From contig NZ_MAQW01000001.1 of the NCBI RefSeq assembly GCF_001682855.1, positions 1,669,165 to 1,733,164 on the forward strand: a stretch of DNA of 64,000 bases, given 5' to 3'. Position 1 is the first letter of the stretch. Every line of letters starts with the position of its first letter. Of this stretch, positions 16,935 to 27,503 are shown piece by piece. Below the pieces are notes generated by a model. It worked only from the letters and a program-made list of their open reading frames with translations. It made no database searches and was not told where the DNA came from. The DNA comes from Bacillus sp. FJAT-27264 (lineage in GTDB: Bacteria > Bacillota > Bacilli > Paenibacillales > Paenibacillaceae). A program made the position numbers and the translations under genes.

Positions 16935-19874
16935 CTACTTCAGATTGATTTCTGTTTGCTTAAACTCGATCTCACGATTGATCTCTTCCACGTAATCATA
17001 GAGAGCGTCTCTCGTGTTCGTCTTATTGTTAATGACTTCTCTAAAAGCATTATCCAGGTTACGACCCGTGTAGTATCCACCAGGTACCTCAGGAACGCCC
17101 TTCACCCAATCCCACTGCTCTTTCAGGTTCTGGAGATCCTTACTTGGCCATGGCAATTCTTCCATAGCTTCCACATTCGCGGTTGGATAACGAGCTGCTG
17201 CACCCATAAGTCCTTCCATCTCCCGGCCAAAGCGTACCTGCGTTTCCTTACTGGTCCACCACTTTATGAATTCCCAGGCTGCTTCCTTGTCCTTCGTTTG
17301 CTCCATCATAATGACAGCCGAACCACCGCTTGATACGTCCCGCTTAATGCTGCCATCTTCCTGTTCAAGTCCAGGAACAACCGTAAAGTCCCACAGTCCT
17401 CTAATCTCTGGAGCGGATACCGCCAGCGTGTTGTAGAATGTGTAATCCGAAATCGCGACTGGAATCTCACCGGTCCGGAAACGAGTCGTTAGATCGAACT
17501 GAAGCGGGAACTTATAGTTCACGAAGAAGTCAGTCCACTGCCGGAAAGCCTGCATAGACGGTTCAGAATCCAGGGCACTTCTAGTGCCATCGTTGTTATA
17601 GAACTCGCCGCCTTGCTGATACAACAGCATCGCAAAGGCTTTGCTTGGTTCAAGTGTGGATACCCCAACGGTCTGAGCAAGCGGCAACGCCAAATCCATA
17701 TGGTGCTTCTTGAGCACTGGAATGATCTCATACATATCTTCCCACGTCTGTGGAGCTTTCAAGTTAAGCTCACTTAGAATATCCTTGCGATAGAACAGCA
17801 TCGGGAAGACCTGCTGCTCTGGCAAACCGAATACAGCATCATGGAATTTGTACGGAGTAATCGCACTCTCCCGGAATCGCTTGGCAACCTCTTCGTAATC
17901 GTTGAACTGAGTCAGATCCACAATGGCATTCCGCATCCCATAGTTGACTGGAATATCATTCGAAATTTGCATCGCTACATCAGGTCCTTGTCCTGATAGG
18001 GTAGCAGGCATAAGGACCGAAGGATTGACTAATCGCAAATTCACGCTAATTCCTGTTTGCTCTGTAAATGTATCATCAGTCATCGCTTTAATTACCTGTG
18101 CCTGGTCACGTCCGGTTCCTACCCAAACCGTTACTGCCCGTTCATTCTCACTCGTATTTCCCATGCTGTTATAGTCCGTAAAGAACGAGCTAAATAAGTT
18201 CGTTACCTCATGCTTGGCTTTGCTAGCAAAGGATGCAGCCGCCTTAGGCATCTTCTGCTCAGGAGAAGCGAGAACGATATAGTCAATTTCGAGTGGCTGC
18301 TCTCTAACCTGCAGAACCCAGGTTCCGAGACCACCAACATTGATTTTGAAAGATTCCAGACGATTCTGCAGTGTCTCTGGATGCTTAGCCAAGTCCTCAA
18401 GCTGATAGGCCATTTTCGTCAAAATTGCCACCTGATCGCTTTTCTCACCTGTGATTTCGTTCAATTGATGAGATACACCCGTTAGAATTTTACTGTGTTT
18501 CTCAAAGACAGCAGTCATCTCTGGAATTTTCTGCTCCAGATTGTAATCCCGGAACGGATCCGGCACACTACCCGTAATCATCAATATTTTTCGATAAATA
18601 GCATTAAGCTCTAGAATACTACTCTGTACCTGACGAATCAGTGGTGCAACTGAACCAAGGCTGACCGCGAGCTTCAACTCATGACTTCCTTTAGTTAAAT
18701 AGAACTGATACGGCTCCTGCTCGCTGCCGAGCGTAGTCATCTTCCAGTCACTTGAGTAATTGAAAGGAATCTCCCGCACTTCATTAAAAGGAATTTCACC
18801 GTCGATATACAGGGTTCTAGTAGAGTACACCCCGCGCAAAAACTCTTGTCTGCTCTTGATGCCAAGTTTGTAAAGTCCATCCTCCGGCACTTCAATCTGC
18901 CAAGTAATGGAATCGCCCGGCATCCGCCAGTTATTGCCGCCTATGGTGTTCATGCGAATCTTCGAAATGGACTTTGGTTCCGTACTTGGACTGGAACGAT
19001 CTGTGATCGGGTACAATGTTGGTGCAGATTTGAGAATCGCATCCTCACCCTGTACCTTCACTTGTTGGCCCTTCACTTCTTGCAGTCCCAGCTTCTGATA
19101 ACGCTCCTTCATCTCTTCATAATCAGGCAGCGTATCGAACTGACCGATCTTGATCTCGCCGATCACCATCGGCTCTTTGATAGAGTTCAGCGTAAGTGTA
19201 TGTTTACCAGCCGACAGATAAAAAGCATACGGCTTCTCATAAAAGCCCTCTGCATCCCGGAAAGGAATCTCCTGCCATCCAGTAGCCTCAACTTGACGAG
19301 GGCGGATATCATTCCCTTGATTATCCTGCTCGATCTGCGGCTTCTCGTTCATCCACAGCCTTGGGAAAATAAAGCTTCTTGCACCAGCGAACGGGAGCTT
19401 CCCGTCAATCAGAAGTTCTCTCTCCATAGAGGACGATCTGCCTTCGAGCGTGTAGTAACGAAGAGTCATATTATACAGTCCATCCTCAGGAACATTGACC
19501 TCCCATGAAATCGAACCCGTATCATAACTCTCTACGAACGACCCTTCCTGATCTCCGACCGAACTGACCTTCTTCGGTTCTGAGCCATCGAACTTCACGT
19601 AATCCCCACCATGAATTACGATATCTTGTACCGGTCTGCTGACATTCTCATGCTCCTTCAAGTAGCTGTCATAGCTATCCATTTGAAGCGCTTCCACAAC
19701 TTCCGATTGTCCTGTCTTGCTATTCTCTGCCGCATGAATCTGTTGCCCGTGATCTGACCCTCCCTTCATGGGAATGACAGCCGTACACAGGATGGTAAAT
19801 GCAACAGCGACGCGCAACATCTTAGGCATATTCAACGCAATCCCCTGCCCTGCCTGATAATTTATGGTCCTCAT
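16935..19874 (-). CDS. Large extracellular solute-binding protein with two N-terminal beta-sandwich (CBM-like) modules
   Basis: 979 residues, more than twice the size of a normal sugar-binding protein. Two related modules occupy about residues 85-245 and 295-415; both carry VPEDGLYNMTLRYY/VPEDGLYKLGIKSR, a LLIDGKLPF/LYIDGEIPF strand and a KPYAFYLSAGKHTL/EPYQFYLTKGSHEL strand. A helical linker follows. From about residue 560 an SBP_bac domain (VTVWVGTG, LSGQGPDVAM, MLFYRKDIL, WEDMYEII, AAWEFIKWWTS) continues to the end. The signal peptide region lacks a lipobox, so lipid anchoring is not evident. No strong ribosome site fits the ATG at 19874; an ATG at 19829 in front of PKMLRVAVAF is an alternative. 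Confidence 0.82.
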   Translation of the reverse strand: MRTINYQAGQGIALNMPKMLRVAVAFTILCTAVIPMKGGSDHGQQIHAAENSKTGQSEVVEALQMDSYDSYLKEHENVSRPVQDIVIHGGDYVKFDGSEPKKVSSVGDQEGSFVESYDTGSISWEVNVPEDGLYNMTLRYYTLEGRSSSMERELLIDGKLPFAGARSFIFPRLWMNEKPQIEQDNQGNDIRPRQVEATGWQEIPFRDAEGFYEKPYAFYLSAGKHTLTLNSIKEPMVIGEIKIGQFDTLPDYEEMKERYQKLGLQEVKGQQVKVQGEDAILKSAPTLYPITDRSSPSTEPKSISKIRMNTIGGNNWRMPGDSITWQIEVPEDGLYKLGIKSRQEFLRGVYSTRTLYIDGEIPFNEVREIPFNYSSDWKMTTLGSEQEPYQFYLTKGSHELKLAVSLGSVAPLIRQVQSSILELNAIYRKILMITGSVPDPFRDYNLEQKIPEMTAVFEKHSKILTGVSHQLNEITGEKSDQVAILTKMAYQLEDLAKHPETLQNRLESFKINVGGLGTWVLQVREQPLEIDYIVLASPEQKMPKAAASFASKAKHEVTNLFSSFFTDYNSMGNTSENERAVTVWVGTGRDQAQVIKAMTDDTFTEQTGISVNLRLVNPSVLMPATLSGQGPDVAMQISNDIPVNYGMRNAIVDLTQFNDYEEVAKRFRESAITPYKFHDAVFGLPEQQVFPMLFYRKDILSELNLKAPQTWEDMYEIIPVLKKHHMDLALPLAQTVGVSTLEPSKAFAMLLYQQGGEFYNNDGTRSALDSEPSMQAFRQWTDFFVNYKFPLQFDLTTRFRTGEIPVAISDYTFYNTLAVSAPEIRGLWDFTVVPGLEQEDGSIKRDVSSGGSAVIMMEQTKDKEAAWEFIKWWTSKETQVRFGREMEGLMGAAARYPTANVEAMEELPWPSKDLQNLKEQWDWVKGVPEVPGGYYTGRNLDNAFREVINNKTNTRDALYDYVEEINREIEFKQTEINLK

Positions 19875-19944
19875 TTATGCAACTCAGGGAGCAGTCCCCA
19901 AAGGCAGAGTTCACCCGGTTGTCTACTCCCCTCTCTCCAATAGA

Positions 19945-21354
19945 CTATTCGCCTTTTAGAACTTTATCTGCAGCTGATTGCAGAGCCGGTAACACTTTCG
20001 CTACCCCAGCTGACGGAGTTGTTTTTCCAGCTATGATATCACGATACAACTGGCTCAGGTTATCTTCGACACCAAGGCCTGCATAACGCGCAAATTTCAT
20101 AATCTTAAATGTATTCATTGCGTTGTTAACGGAAATTTCATCATCAAACCAGGACTCAGCAATCGTTTGGTTGTCTTCATCAATGGTATCGAAGCTTTGC
20201 AGATCTTCCCAAATCTTGTAGACAACATTCGCATCTTTTACCCCGCGTGGAATGACATTCACGTGTAATTGCGGCATCCCCATAATGAACTGGCCGCCAG
20301 ATTTAGGTCCGCTTGGGAAAGGTACGAAAACATATGGGTCTTCCATCTGATTTTGGAACCGCGGCTCCACTTCGAACAATTGCACTGGATACATTGCAAC
20401 TTGCCCTTCTCTGAAGTACCTCGCTGGATCTTCCCAATCGTTACCTTCATCTTTTTTGACTACTTTATATTCGTTATAGAGTTTATTCGCGAACTCAAGG
20501 CCCTCGATCGATTCAGGAGAATCTACTGCGACCTTTTGTGTATCTTCATCAAAAATTACGCCACCATTAGAATAGATTGAAGCTGTAGAAAGAGAGAACG
20601 GTGATCCTGTGAGGCCCCACTGATCGATTTTTCCGCTACCGCCTTTGCTCTTCGTTAATTTCTTCGCAACATCTACAAAGGTATCCCAAGTCCATTCCCC
20701 TTTTTCGATGTACTCTTCAGGTGTAGGTACACCCGCTTCTTCGAAGAGGCGCTTGTTGTACAGAACCCCAGTGTTATCGAAGAGTGGTGGACCTGTTACA
20801 AAACCATAGGTTTTGCCTGTTCCGTAACTACCCGCTTTAATGATGTTGTCAGAAAGCTTCGTTTCTTCTTTGACATTCATCACATCATCAAGCGCCGTTA
20901 AATATCCACCCTTCACAAAGCTCCGTATATAAGCGGCAGGTGCCAGCATAATGTCAGCGAAAGGATCGCCAGCCATAACGGTGGAAGTAAATTTCTCAGC
21001 AAGCTCGAAGTAGTCTACAGCGACATATTTGATCTTGACGTTGTACTTTTTCTCGACCTCTGCTTGCTTCTGAATGGCTTTCTCACCTTCGGGCGTGTCA
21101 GCTTTTGGTGTTCCATCCCACCAAGCGCCAATTTTAATTTCTCTTCCGCCAAGGTCGTAGGTCTCTTCCGGCTTGGCTTCTTCTTGTTGTGTATCTTCTT
21201 CTTTTACCGGTTCATTAGTAGCATCCGCTTTAGCTGTATTACCTGCATTCTGGGAAGCAGAAGGCGAATTTTGACTACCGCCGCTACAAGCAGTCAACGA
21301 GAAAAGCAAAACAAAAACCAAAGAAAGTAATGAAAGCGGTTTCAATTTATGCAT
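19945..21354 (-). CDS. Extracellular sugar-binding lipoprotein
   Basis: A 469-residue SBP_bac_1-type lipoprotein with signal peptide and lipobox LTAC, a Ser/Ala-rich then acidic linker (EPVKEEDTQQEEAKPEE), and a binding domain starting REIKIGAWWDG. It includes FTSTVMAGDPFADIMLAPAA and WTWDTFVDVAKKLTK. It is the first gene after the LacI regulator and the second binding protein of the locus. Ligand is probably an oligosaccharide containing galactose, inferred from the two galactosidase-type enzymes around it. Confidence 0.9.
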   Translation of the reverse strand: MHKLKPLSLLSLVFVLLFSLTACSGGSQNSPSASQNAGNTAKADATNEPVKEEDTQQEEAKPEETYDLGGREIKIGAWWDGTPKADTPEGEKAIQKQAEVEKKYNVKIKYVAVDYFELAEKFTSTVMAGDPFADIMLAPAAYIRSFVKGGYLTALDDVMNVKEETKLSDNIIKAGSYGTGKTYGFVTGPPLFDNTGVLYNKRLFEEAGVPTPEEYIEKGEWTWDTFVDVAKKLTKSKGGSGKIDQWGLTGSPFSLSTASIYSNGGVIFDEDTQKVAVDSPESIEGLEFANKLYNEYKVVKKDEGNDWEDPARYFREGQVAMYPVQLFEVEPRFQNQMEDPYVFVPFPSGPKSGGQFIMGMPQLHVNVIPRGVKDANVVYKIWEDLQSFDTIDEDNQTIAESWFDDEISVNNAMNTFKIMKFARYAGLGVEDNLSQLYRDIIAGKTTPSAGVAKVLPALQSAADKVLKGE

Positions 21355-21531
21355 TTGTTAAACACCCCTCGTCAATTTTCCATGATCTGACCACACTCGA
21401 ATAATAATTATTAAATTAACCAATAAGAACATTAACCTCAAGCGCAACTGCTCCGTCTCGTATGCAGGTATCCCAGCTCCACCAAGCAGCAGCCTTACAT
21501 CGTACTCACCTCCTTTAATAAGCTTGCGGGC

Positions 21532-22566
<1,035 letters not shown>

Positions 22567-22863
22567 TTAATACTTTATTCTAAATGATTTCATGGAAGTT
22601 AACAATTTATTTCCACCACAGTGAAAACAACACCACCATGTTTCATTTAGCTGCGACAGTGAAAAACATTAGGGTGAGTAGACCATTTATTTAGTGAATT
22701 AAATTAATTATTCAGTGATTAAATAATAGCAGATCATTTTCCTCTTAGCAATAACTATTTACATTTATATACTTAAAAGCGTTTTCTATATAAATATTCA
22801 TTAGATATATCCAAGATGATAAAAATCATTTTCTTTTTTTAGTTAATTATTATATATTTATTA

Positions 22864-22877
22864 AGTAAATATTCACT
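22864..22877. promoter_or_regulatory. Candidate LacI-type operator before the GH36 gene
   Basis: Near-perfect palindrome AGTAAATATTCACT just before the ribosome site of the alpha-galactosidase. A related half-site TTTAGTGAAT occurs at 22690-22699, followed by ATTCAGT at 22709-22715. Spacing and position fit repression of the divergent promoters by the neighbouring LacI protein. The rest of 22543-22897 is AT-rich and non-coding. Confidence 0.4.
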
Positions 22878-22897
22878 AAAGAGAAGAGGCGATTTCA

Positions 22898-25027
22898 TTG
22901 GCATTATTATATGACAAAGAAACATCACGTTGGCTCCTTCAAGGAACCAGCTTATCGTACGGTCTGGGCGTTCATGAGAACGGCACTTTGCAGCATCTTT
23001 ACTATGGACCTAAGCTGCCTTACCTGTCTGACCTCCCGGCTTCTGATAAATCAATCGTTCGCCATTCTTCCTTCGAGCCATCCGAAGGAATTCTTCAGCA
23101 GGAATTCCCGGCTTGGGGCGGGATGTACTATTATGAGCCTTGCTTGAAAGCGACTTTCCCGGATCAGGTACGGGACACTAAGCTGGTCTACAAAGATCAT
23201 GAGATTATCCTTGGCGATGAGCACGAAGAACTAATCATCGTACTGAAAGATACCGTCTATCCACTGCTTGTGCATCTTCACTACCGTCTCTATCCGAAGC
23301 ATGATATTCTCGAGCGTTATGCTGTGATCGAAAATACCGGTGAAGAAGCCATTACGCTGGATCAATCTCTCTCCGCCACATGGCATGCGCCAAGAGGCGA
23401 CCGTTACCGTCTGACCCATCTGGCAGGCAAATGGATCGAAGAGACCCAGATCTATCAGGACGAGATCACTCCTGGCAAGAAAACGCTGGAGAGCAGACGC
23501 GGAAATACAAGCTGTCAAGCGAATCCGTGGTTTGCCATTGACCGTGGAACGGCAACAGAAGACCATGGCGAAGTATGGTTCGGCGCGCTCGCATGGAGCG
23601 GCAACTGGAAGATTACTGTGGAGTACAGTCCGTTCAAGCTGCTGCAAGTGAGCGGCGGTGTTCACGACTTCGATTTCTCCTGGCATCTGGCTGGAGGCAC
23701 GAAGTTCCAGACTCCTGCTTTTGTCGGCGGTTATACGCGCGAGGGCTTCGGCCAAGCAAGCCGCAACTTCCACCGTTACCAGCGCGAGCATGTACTGCCT
23801 AAGCCAATTTCAGAAGGATTGCGTCCTGTACTGTACAATTCATGGGAAGCGACTTACTTCGATGTTAACGAAGAAGGACAAACGAAGCTGGCGGAAAAAG
23901 CGGCTGCGATGGGCGTGGAGCTGTTCGTTATTGACGATGGCTGGTTCGGCGAGCGCAATCATGACCGTGCAGGACTTGGCGACTGGACAGTCAACCCGGA
24001 GAAATTCCCTAACGGCCTGAAGCCGCTTATCGATAAGGTCGAGGCACTGGGGATGAAATTCGGCATCTGGGTTGAGCCAGAGATGGTCAATCCGGACAGC
24101 AACCTGTACAGAACTCATCCGGATTGGGTGTATCATTTCCCTAATCGTCCACGTACCGAGAGCAGAAATCAGCTGGTACTCAATGTAGCGAACCCAGAAG
24201 TACAGTCCTTTATTTTCGAGATGATGGACAATTTGCTGAGCGAGAACAATATTGCTTTTGTTAAATGGGATATGAACCGTTCACTCAGCGAAGTCGGCTG
24301 GCTCGACGCGCCGCAAGAGCAGCACAAGGAAGTATGGGTGCGTCACGTACAAGGGCTGTATGACATTTTCGCTCGTCTGCGCGCCAAGCATCCGGCTGTC
24401 GCTTTTGAGGCCTGTTCCGGTGGCGGTGCACGAATCGATCTCGGCATTATGCAGCTGACCGATCAGGTCTGGACCAGTGACAATACCGATCCTTATGAGC
24501 GTCTCTTCATCCAGGAAGGCTACTCGCTCGCTTACAATGCGCAATCCATGATGTGCTGGGTTGCCGATGCTGGCAAATGGGTGAAAAACCGTGCAGCATC
24601 TGTTGCTTACCGGTTCCATTCTGCGATGATGGGGTCACTGGGTATTGGCGGTAACCTGCTGAACTGGTCTGAGGAAGAGCTCGAAGAGTCCGGAAAATGG
24701 GTGGAGGAATACAAAGCGACACGCCACATCATTCAAAAGGGTGATCAATATCGTTTGCTTTCACCAAGAGAAGGCAGCACGACTGCTGTGCAGTATGTAA
24801 CGACAGATCAGCGTGAATCCGTGCTCTTCGCACTGATGCATCCGCAGAAATTCCAAAATCACTCCCCTCGCATCTACCTGCGTGGCCTGAAGAGTGATTC
24901 GCTGTACCAAGTCGACGGCTTCGAGCAGCCGCTAAGCGGCAGCGCACTGATGAACCGCGGCCTTGATTTGGACCTGTGGTCCGATATGTCCAGTAAAATG
25001 GTCAAGATTACGGAAATCTCCGCCTAA
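22898..25027 (+). CDS. Alpha-galactosidase, GH36
   Basis: A 709-residue cytoplasmic GH36 enzyme (typical length 700-750, no signal peptide). The N-terminal beta-supersandwich is followed by the barrel with FVIDDGWFG, KFGIWVEPEMVNPDS, the nucleophile motif FVKWDMNR and the acid/base motif VWTSDNTDPYER after CSGGGARIDLG. It hydrolyses terminal alpha-galactosyl residues of melibiose, raffinose or galactomannan fragments brought in by the divergent transporter. The start is a TTG preceded by AGAGG. This gene is noticeably richer in GC than the intergenic DNA around it, as expected for a coding region. Confidence 0.93.
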   Translation: MALLYDKETSRWLLQGTSLSYGLGVHENGTLQHLYYGPKLPYLSDLPASDKSIVRHSSFEPSEGILQQEFPAWGGMYYYEPCLKATFPDQVRDTKLVYKDHEIILGDEHEELIIVLKDTVYPLLVHLHYRLYPKHDILERYAVIENTGEEAITLDQSLSATWHAPRGDRYRLTHLAGKWIEETQIYQDEITPGKKTLESRRGNTSCQANPWFAIDRGTATEDHGEVWFGALAWSGNWKITVEYSPFKLLQVSGGVHDFDFSWHLAGGTKFQTPAFVGGYTREGFGQASRNFHRYQREHVLPKPISEGLRPVLYNSWEATYFDVNEEGQTKLAEKAAAMGVELFVIDDGWFGERNHDRAGLGDWTVNPEKFPNGLKPLIDKVEALGMKFGIWVEPEMVNPDSNLYRTHPDWVYHFPNRPRTESRNQLVLNVANPEVQSFIFEMMDNLLSENNIAFVKWDMNRSLSEVGWLDAPQEQHKEVWVRHVQGLYDIFARLRAKHPAVAFEACSGGGARIDLGIMQLTDQVWTSDNTDPYERLFIQEGYSLAYNAQSMMCWVADAGKWVKNRAASVAYRFHSAMMGSLGIGGNLLNWSEEELEESGKWVEEYKATRHIIQKGDQYRLLSPREGSTTAVQYVTTDQRESVLFALMHPQKFQNHSPRIYLRGLKSDSLYQVDGFEQPLSGSALMNRGLDLDLWSDMSSKMVKITEISA

Positions 25028-25032
25028 ACATA

Positions 25033-25084
25033 AACCCACAAGAAAATGGTCTATTAAGATCATCCTTCTTGTGGGTTATTTTTT
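25033..25084 (+). terminator. Rho-independent terminator after GH36 gene
   Basis: Arms AACCCACAAGAA and TTCTTGTGGGTT (12-bp perfect stem, long loop) followed by ATTTTTT on the plus strand. It also insulates the convergent gnd gene. Confidence 0.85.
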
Positions 25085-25229
25085 ATCACTATTTTTTTTT
25101 CAGAGTCCCGCAGGAAACTTATCCATCTAAAAATCCTCTCCGGCGACGGTGGTGAACACAACTTACCATGCGCTCATTCTTCACTGTCACCCTGAGGGGA
25201 TCATAATCATTTTTAATCCTCAATGGATC

Positions 25230-26648
25230 TTATGCGTTGTTGTCCATCCATTGGAAGTGGAAGCTTCCTTCTTTATCTACACGTTCAAAGGTATGGGCAC
25301 CGAAGTAATCACGTTGTGCCTGCAGCAGGTTCGCCGGAAGTCTTTCCGTACGGTAGCTATCGTAGTATGCCAACGCTGAAGTAAAGGCTGGAACCGGAAT
25401 TCCGCGGGTAACAGCAACACTGATAACCTCTCTCCAAGCCTGTTGATAGTTCTGCACGATCTCAGCGAAGTATTCGTCGAGCAGCAGGTTTTTGAGTGCC
25501 GGATCACGATCATACGCATCCTTGATATTTTGCAAGAATCTTGCGCGGATGATACAGCCCCCGCGGAAAATCATCGCAATGCTGCCATAGTTGAGGTTCC
25601 AGTTGTATTCCTCGGAAGCGGCACGCATTTGGGCAAAGCCTTGTGCATACGAGGCGATTTTGCTGGCATACAATGCTTTACGAACGGCTTCAATGAATTG
25701 TTCTCTATCACCAGTGAAGCCTGCTGCCAAAGGGCCGCTTAACTTCTGGCTTGCTGCGACGCGCTCTTCCTTCATAGCAGAGATAAAGCGTGCAAATACG
25801 GATTCTGTAATAATGGACAATGGTACGCCAAGATCCAAGGAGCTTTGGCTGGTCCATTTGCCAGTACCTTTTTGACCTGCGGAGTCCAGAATGACATCCA
25901 CCATCGGTCTGCCGGTCTCAGGGTCCTTCTTAGCGAAAATATCTGCCGTAATCTCGATGAGATAGCTGTCCAGCTCGCCTTTATTCCATTCTGAGAAAAT
26001 GGTGTGCAGTTCTTCTGCACTCAAGTTCAGCACATCTTTTAACAAATGATACGCTTCGCCAATAAGCTGCATATCGCCGTATTCGATCCCGTTGTGTACC
26101 ATCTTCACATAATGGCCTGCACCATCTTCACCAATGTAAGTGGAACATGGGTCCCCGTTCACTTTAGCAGAGATTGCGGTCAGAATCGGTTCCACCAATT
26201 CATACGCACTCTTTTGTCCGCCTGGCATAATCGCAGGACCTTTCAACGCGCCTTCTTCCCCGCCGGATACACCAGCGCCGATGAAACGGAAGCCTTGAGC
26301 CTGCAGCTCTTTATTTCTTCTCTGAGTGTCAGGGAAATAAGCATTTCCGCCGTCGATCAGAATATCCCCTTGATCCAGGTAAGGGAGCAGTTGATTAATT
26401 GTGCTGTCTGTAGCTTCGCCCGCTTTGACCATGATCAGAATTTTGCGAGGTGTCTCCAGAGCCTGTACGAACTCTTCAACACTATACGTACCGACAAAAT
26501 CTTTGCCTGGCGCTTCCGCAAGCAGCTCTTTTGTCTTGTCTGCCGAACGGTTGAACAATGCCACAGAAAATCCTTTGCTTTCGATGTTGAGTGCCAGGTT
26601 CTTCCCCATTACTGCCAAACCAATTACACCAATCTGTTGTTTTTTCAT
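25230..26648 (-). CDS. gnd: 6-phosphogluconate dehydrogenase, decarboxylating
   Basis: About 472 residues. NAD(P)-binding [26 protein letters not shown], the signature [21 protein letters not shown] region, [19 protein letters not shown] with the catalytic lysine, and C-terminal [13 protein letters not shown]. It converts 6-phosphogluconate to ribulose 5-phosphate with CO2 and NADPH. The ATG is eight bases after GGGGGAG; a GTG six bases earlier is too close. Last gene of a zwf-transaldolase-gnd set on the minus strand. Confidence 0.95.
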   Translation of the reverse strand: MKKQQIGVIGLAVMGKNLALNIESKGFSVALFNRSADKTKELLAEAPGKDFVGTYSVEEFVQALETPRKILIMVKAGEATDSTINQLLPYLDQGDILIDGGNAYFPDTQRRNKELQAQGFRFIGAGVSGGEEGALKGPAIMPGGQKSAYELVEPILTAISAKVNGDPCSTYIGEDGAGHYVKMVHNGIEYGDMQLIGEAYHLLKDVLNLSAEELHTIFSEWNKGELDSYLIEITADIFAKKDPETGRPMVDVILDSAGQKGTGKWTSQSSLDLGVPLSIITESVFARFISAMKEERVAASQKLSGPLAAGFTGDREQFIEAVRKALYASKIASYAQGFAQMRAASEEYNWNLNYGSIAMIFRGGCIIRARFLQNIKDAYDRDPALKNLLLDEYFAEIVQNYQQAWREVISVAVTRGIPVPAFTSALAYYDSYRTERLPANLLQAQRDYFGAHTFERVDKEGSFHFQWMDNNA

Positions 26649-26754
26649 GTTCACTTCTCCCCCTATGTTACTTCTGCTCTGATGCAGAACCTGCTGATAA
26701 GCGTTTGTTCAGCGCTTCTTTTTGTTCTTCAAACCCCGGTTTGCCACATTTAAC

Positions 26755-26784
26755 ACTCACTTGTGACTCACTTGTGACTCACTT
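26755..26784. repeat. Short 11-bp tandem repeat between gnd and transaldolase genes
   Basis: ACTCACTTGTG occurs twice in a row plus a partial third copy (ACTCACTT), ending just after the transaldolase stop. No function evident. Confidence 0.7.
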
Positions 26785-26788
26785 CTTC

Positions 26789-27454
26789 TTATTGAACAGA
26801 TTTCTTCCAGTCCGCAGCAAATTTCTCCAGCCCTTGATCGGTCAACGGGTGTTTGGAAAGCTGTTCAATAACGGCGAATGGAATCGTCGCAATATGTGCG
26901 CCGGCCATCGCTACACGTGTAACGTGGTCAGGGTGACGTACAGAAGCTGCAATAATTTGAGCATCCAACTGATGAATGCGGAACAATTCGGCAATCTTCA
27001 CAATCAATTGCACACCATCTTCAGAGATATCGTCCAAGCGGCCCAGGAACGGCGATACATACGTCGCACCAGCACGAGCAGCGAGCAGCGCTTGGTTCAC
27101 GGTGAAGATCAACGTAACGTTGGTTTTCACACCTTTTTTGGTGAGGTAGCGGCAGGCTTCCAGTCCTTCAAGGGTCATTGGCAGCTTAATGGTAATGTTC
27201 TTATCATTGTTATTGATCTTGATCAATTCGTTCGCTTGCGCAATCATCTCTTCAGCAGTGACAGCATCAGGAGTTACTTCTGCGGATACTGATTCGACCT
27301 CAGGTACAGTACGCAGGATCTCTGCGATACGATCTTCGAATTTTACGCCTTCTTTGGCAACCAAAGAGGGGTTAGTCGTTACGCCAGAAAGAACACCGAT
27401 TTTGTAGGCCTTTTTAATATCTTCCACATTTGCTGTATCGATAAAAAATTTCAT
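26789..27454 (-). CDS. fsa: Transaldolase / fructose-6-phosphate aldolase-like (small form)
   Basis: 221 residues, the short TalC/FSA-type transaldolase (family about 215). Motifs [41 protein letters not shown] with the Schiff-base lysine, [32 protein letters not shown], and a C-terminal [10 protein letters not shown]. Placed between zwf and gnd, it links the oxidative pathway to glycolysis by moving a dihydroxyacetone unit. Whether it is a true transaldolase or F6P aldolase cannot be told from these motifs alone. Confidence 0.92.
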   Translation of the reverse strand: MKFFIDTANVEDIKKAYKIGVLSGVTTNPSLVAKEGVKFEDRIAEILRTVPEVESVSAEVTPDAVTAEEMIAQANELIKINNNDKNITIKLPMTLEGLEACRYLTKKGVKTNVTLIFTVNQALLAARAGATYVSPFLGRLDDISEDGVQLIVKIAELFRIHQLDAQIIAASVRHPDHVTRVAMAGAHIATIPFAVIEQLSKHPLTDQGLEKFAADWKKSVQ

Positions 27455-27503
27455 TTGAATAACCTCCGTTTTTGGGTTGTAGTGTGTTAAATCGAATGTA
27501 CCT

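Noticed and set aside
23231..24947. Minus-strand frames inside the GH36 gene
   Set aside because: They overlap a well-conserved enzyme and show no recognisable domains or ribosome sites.
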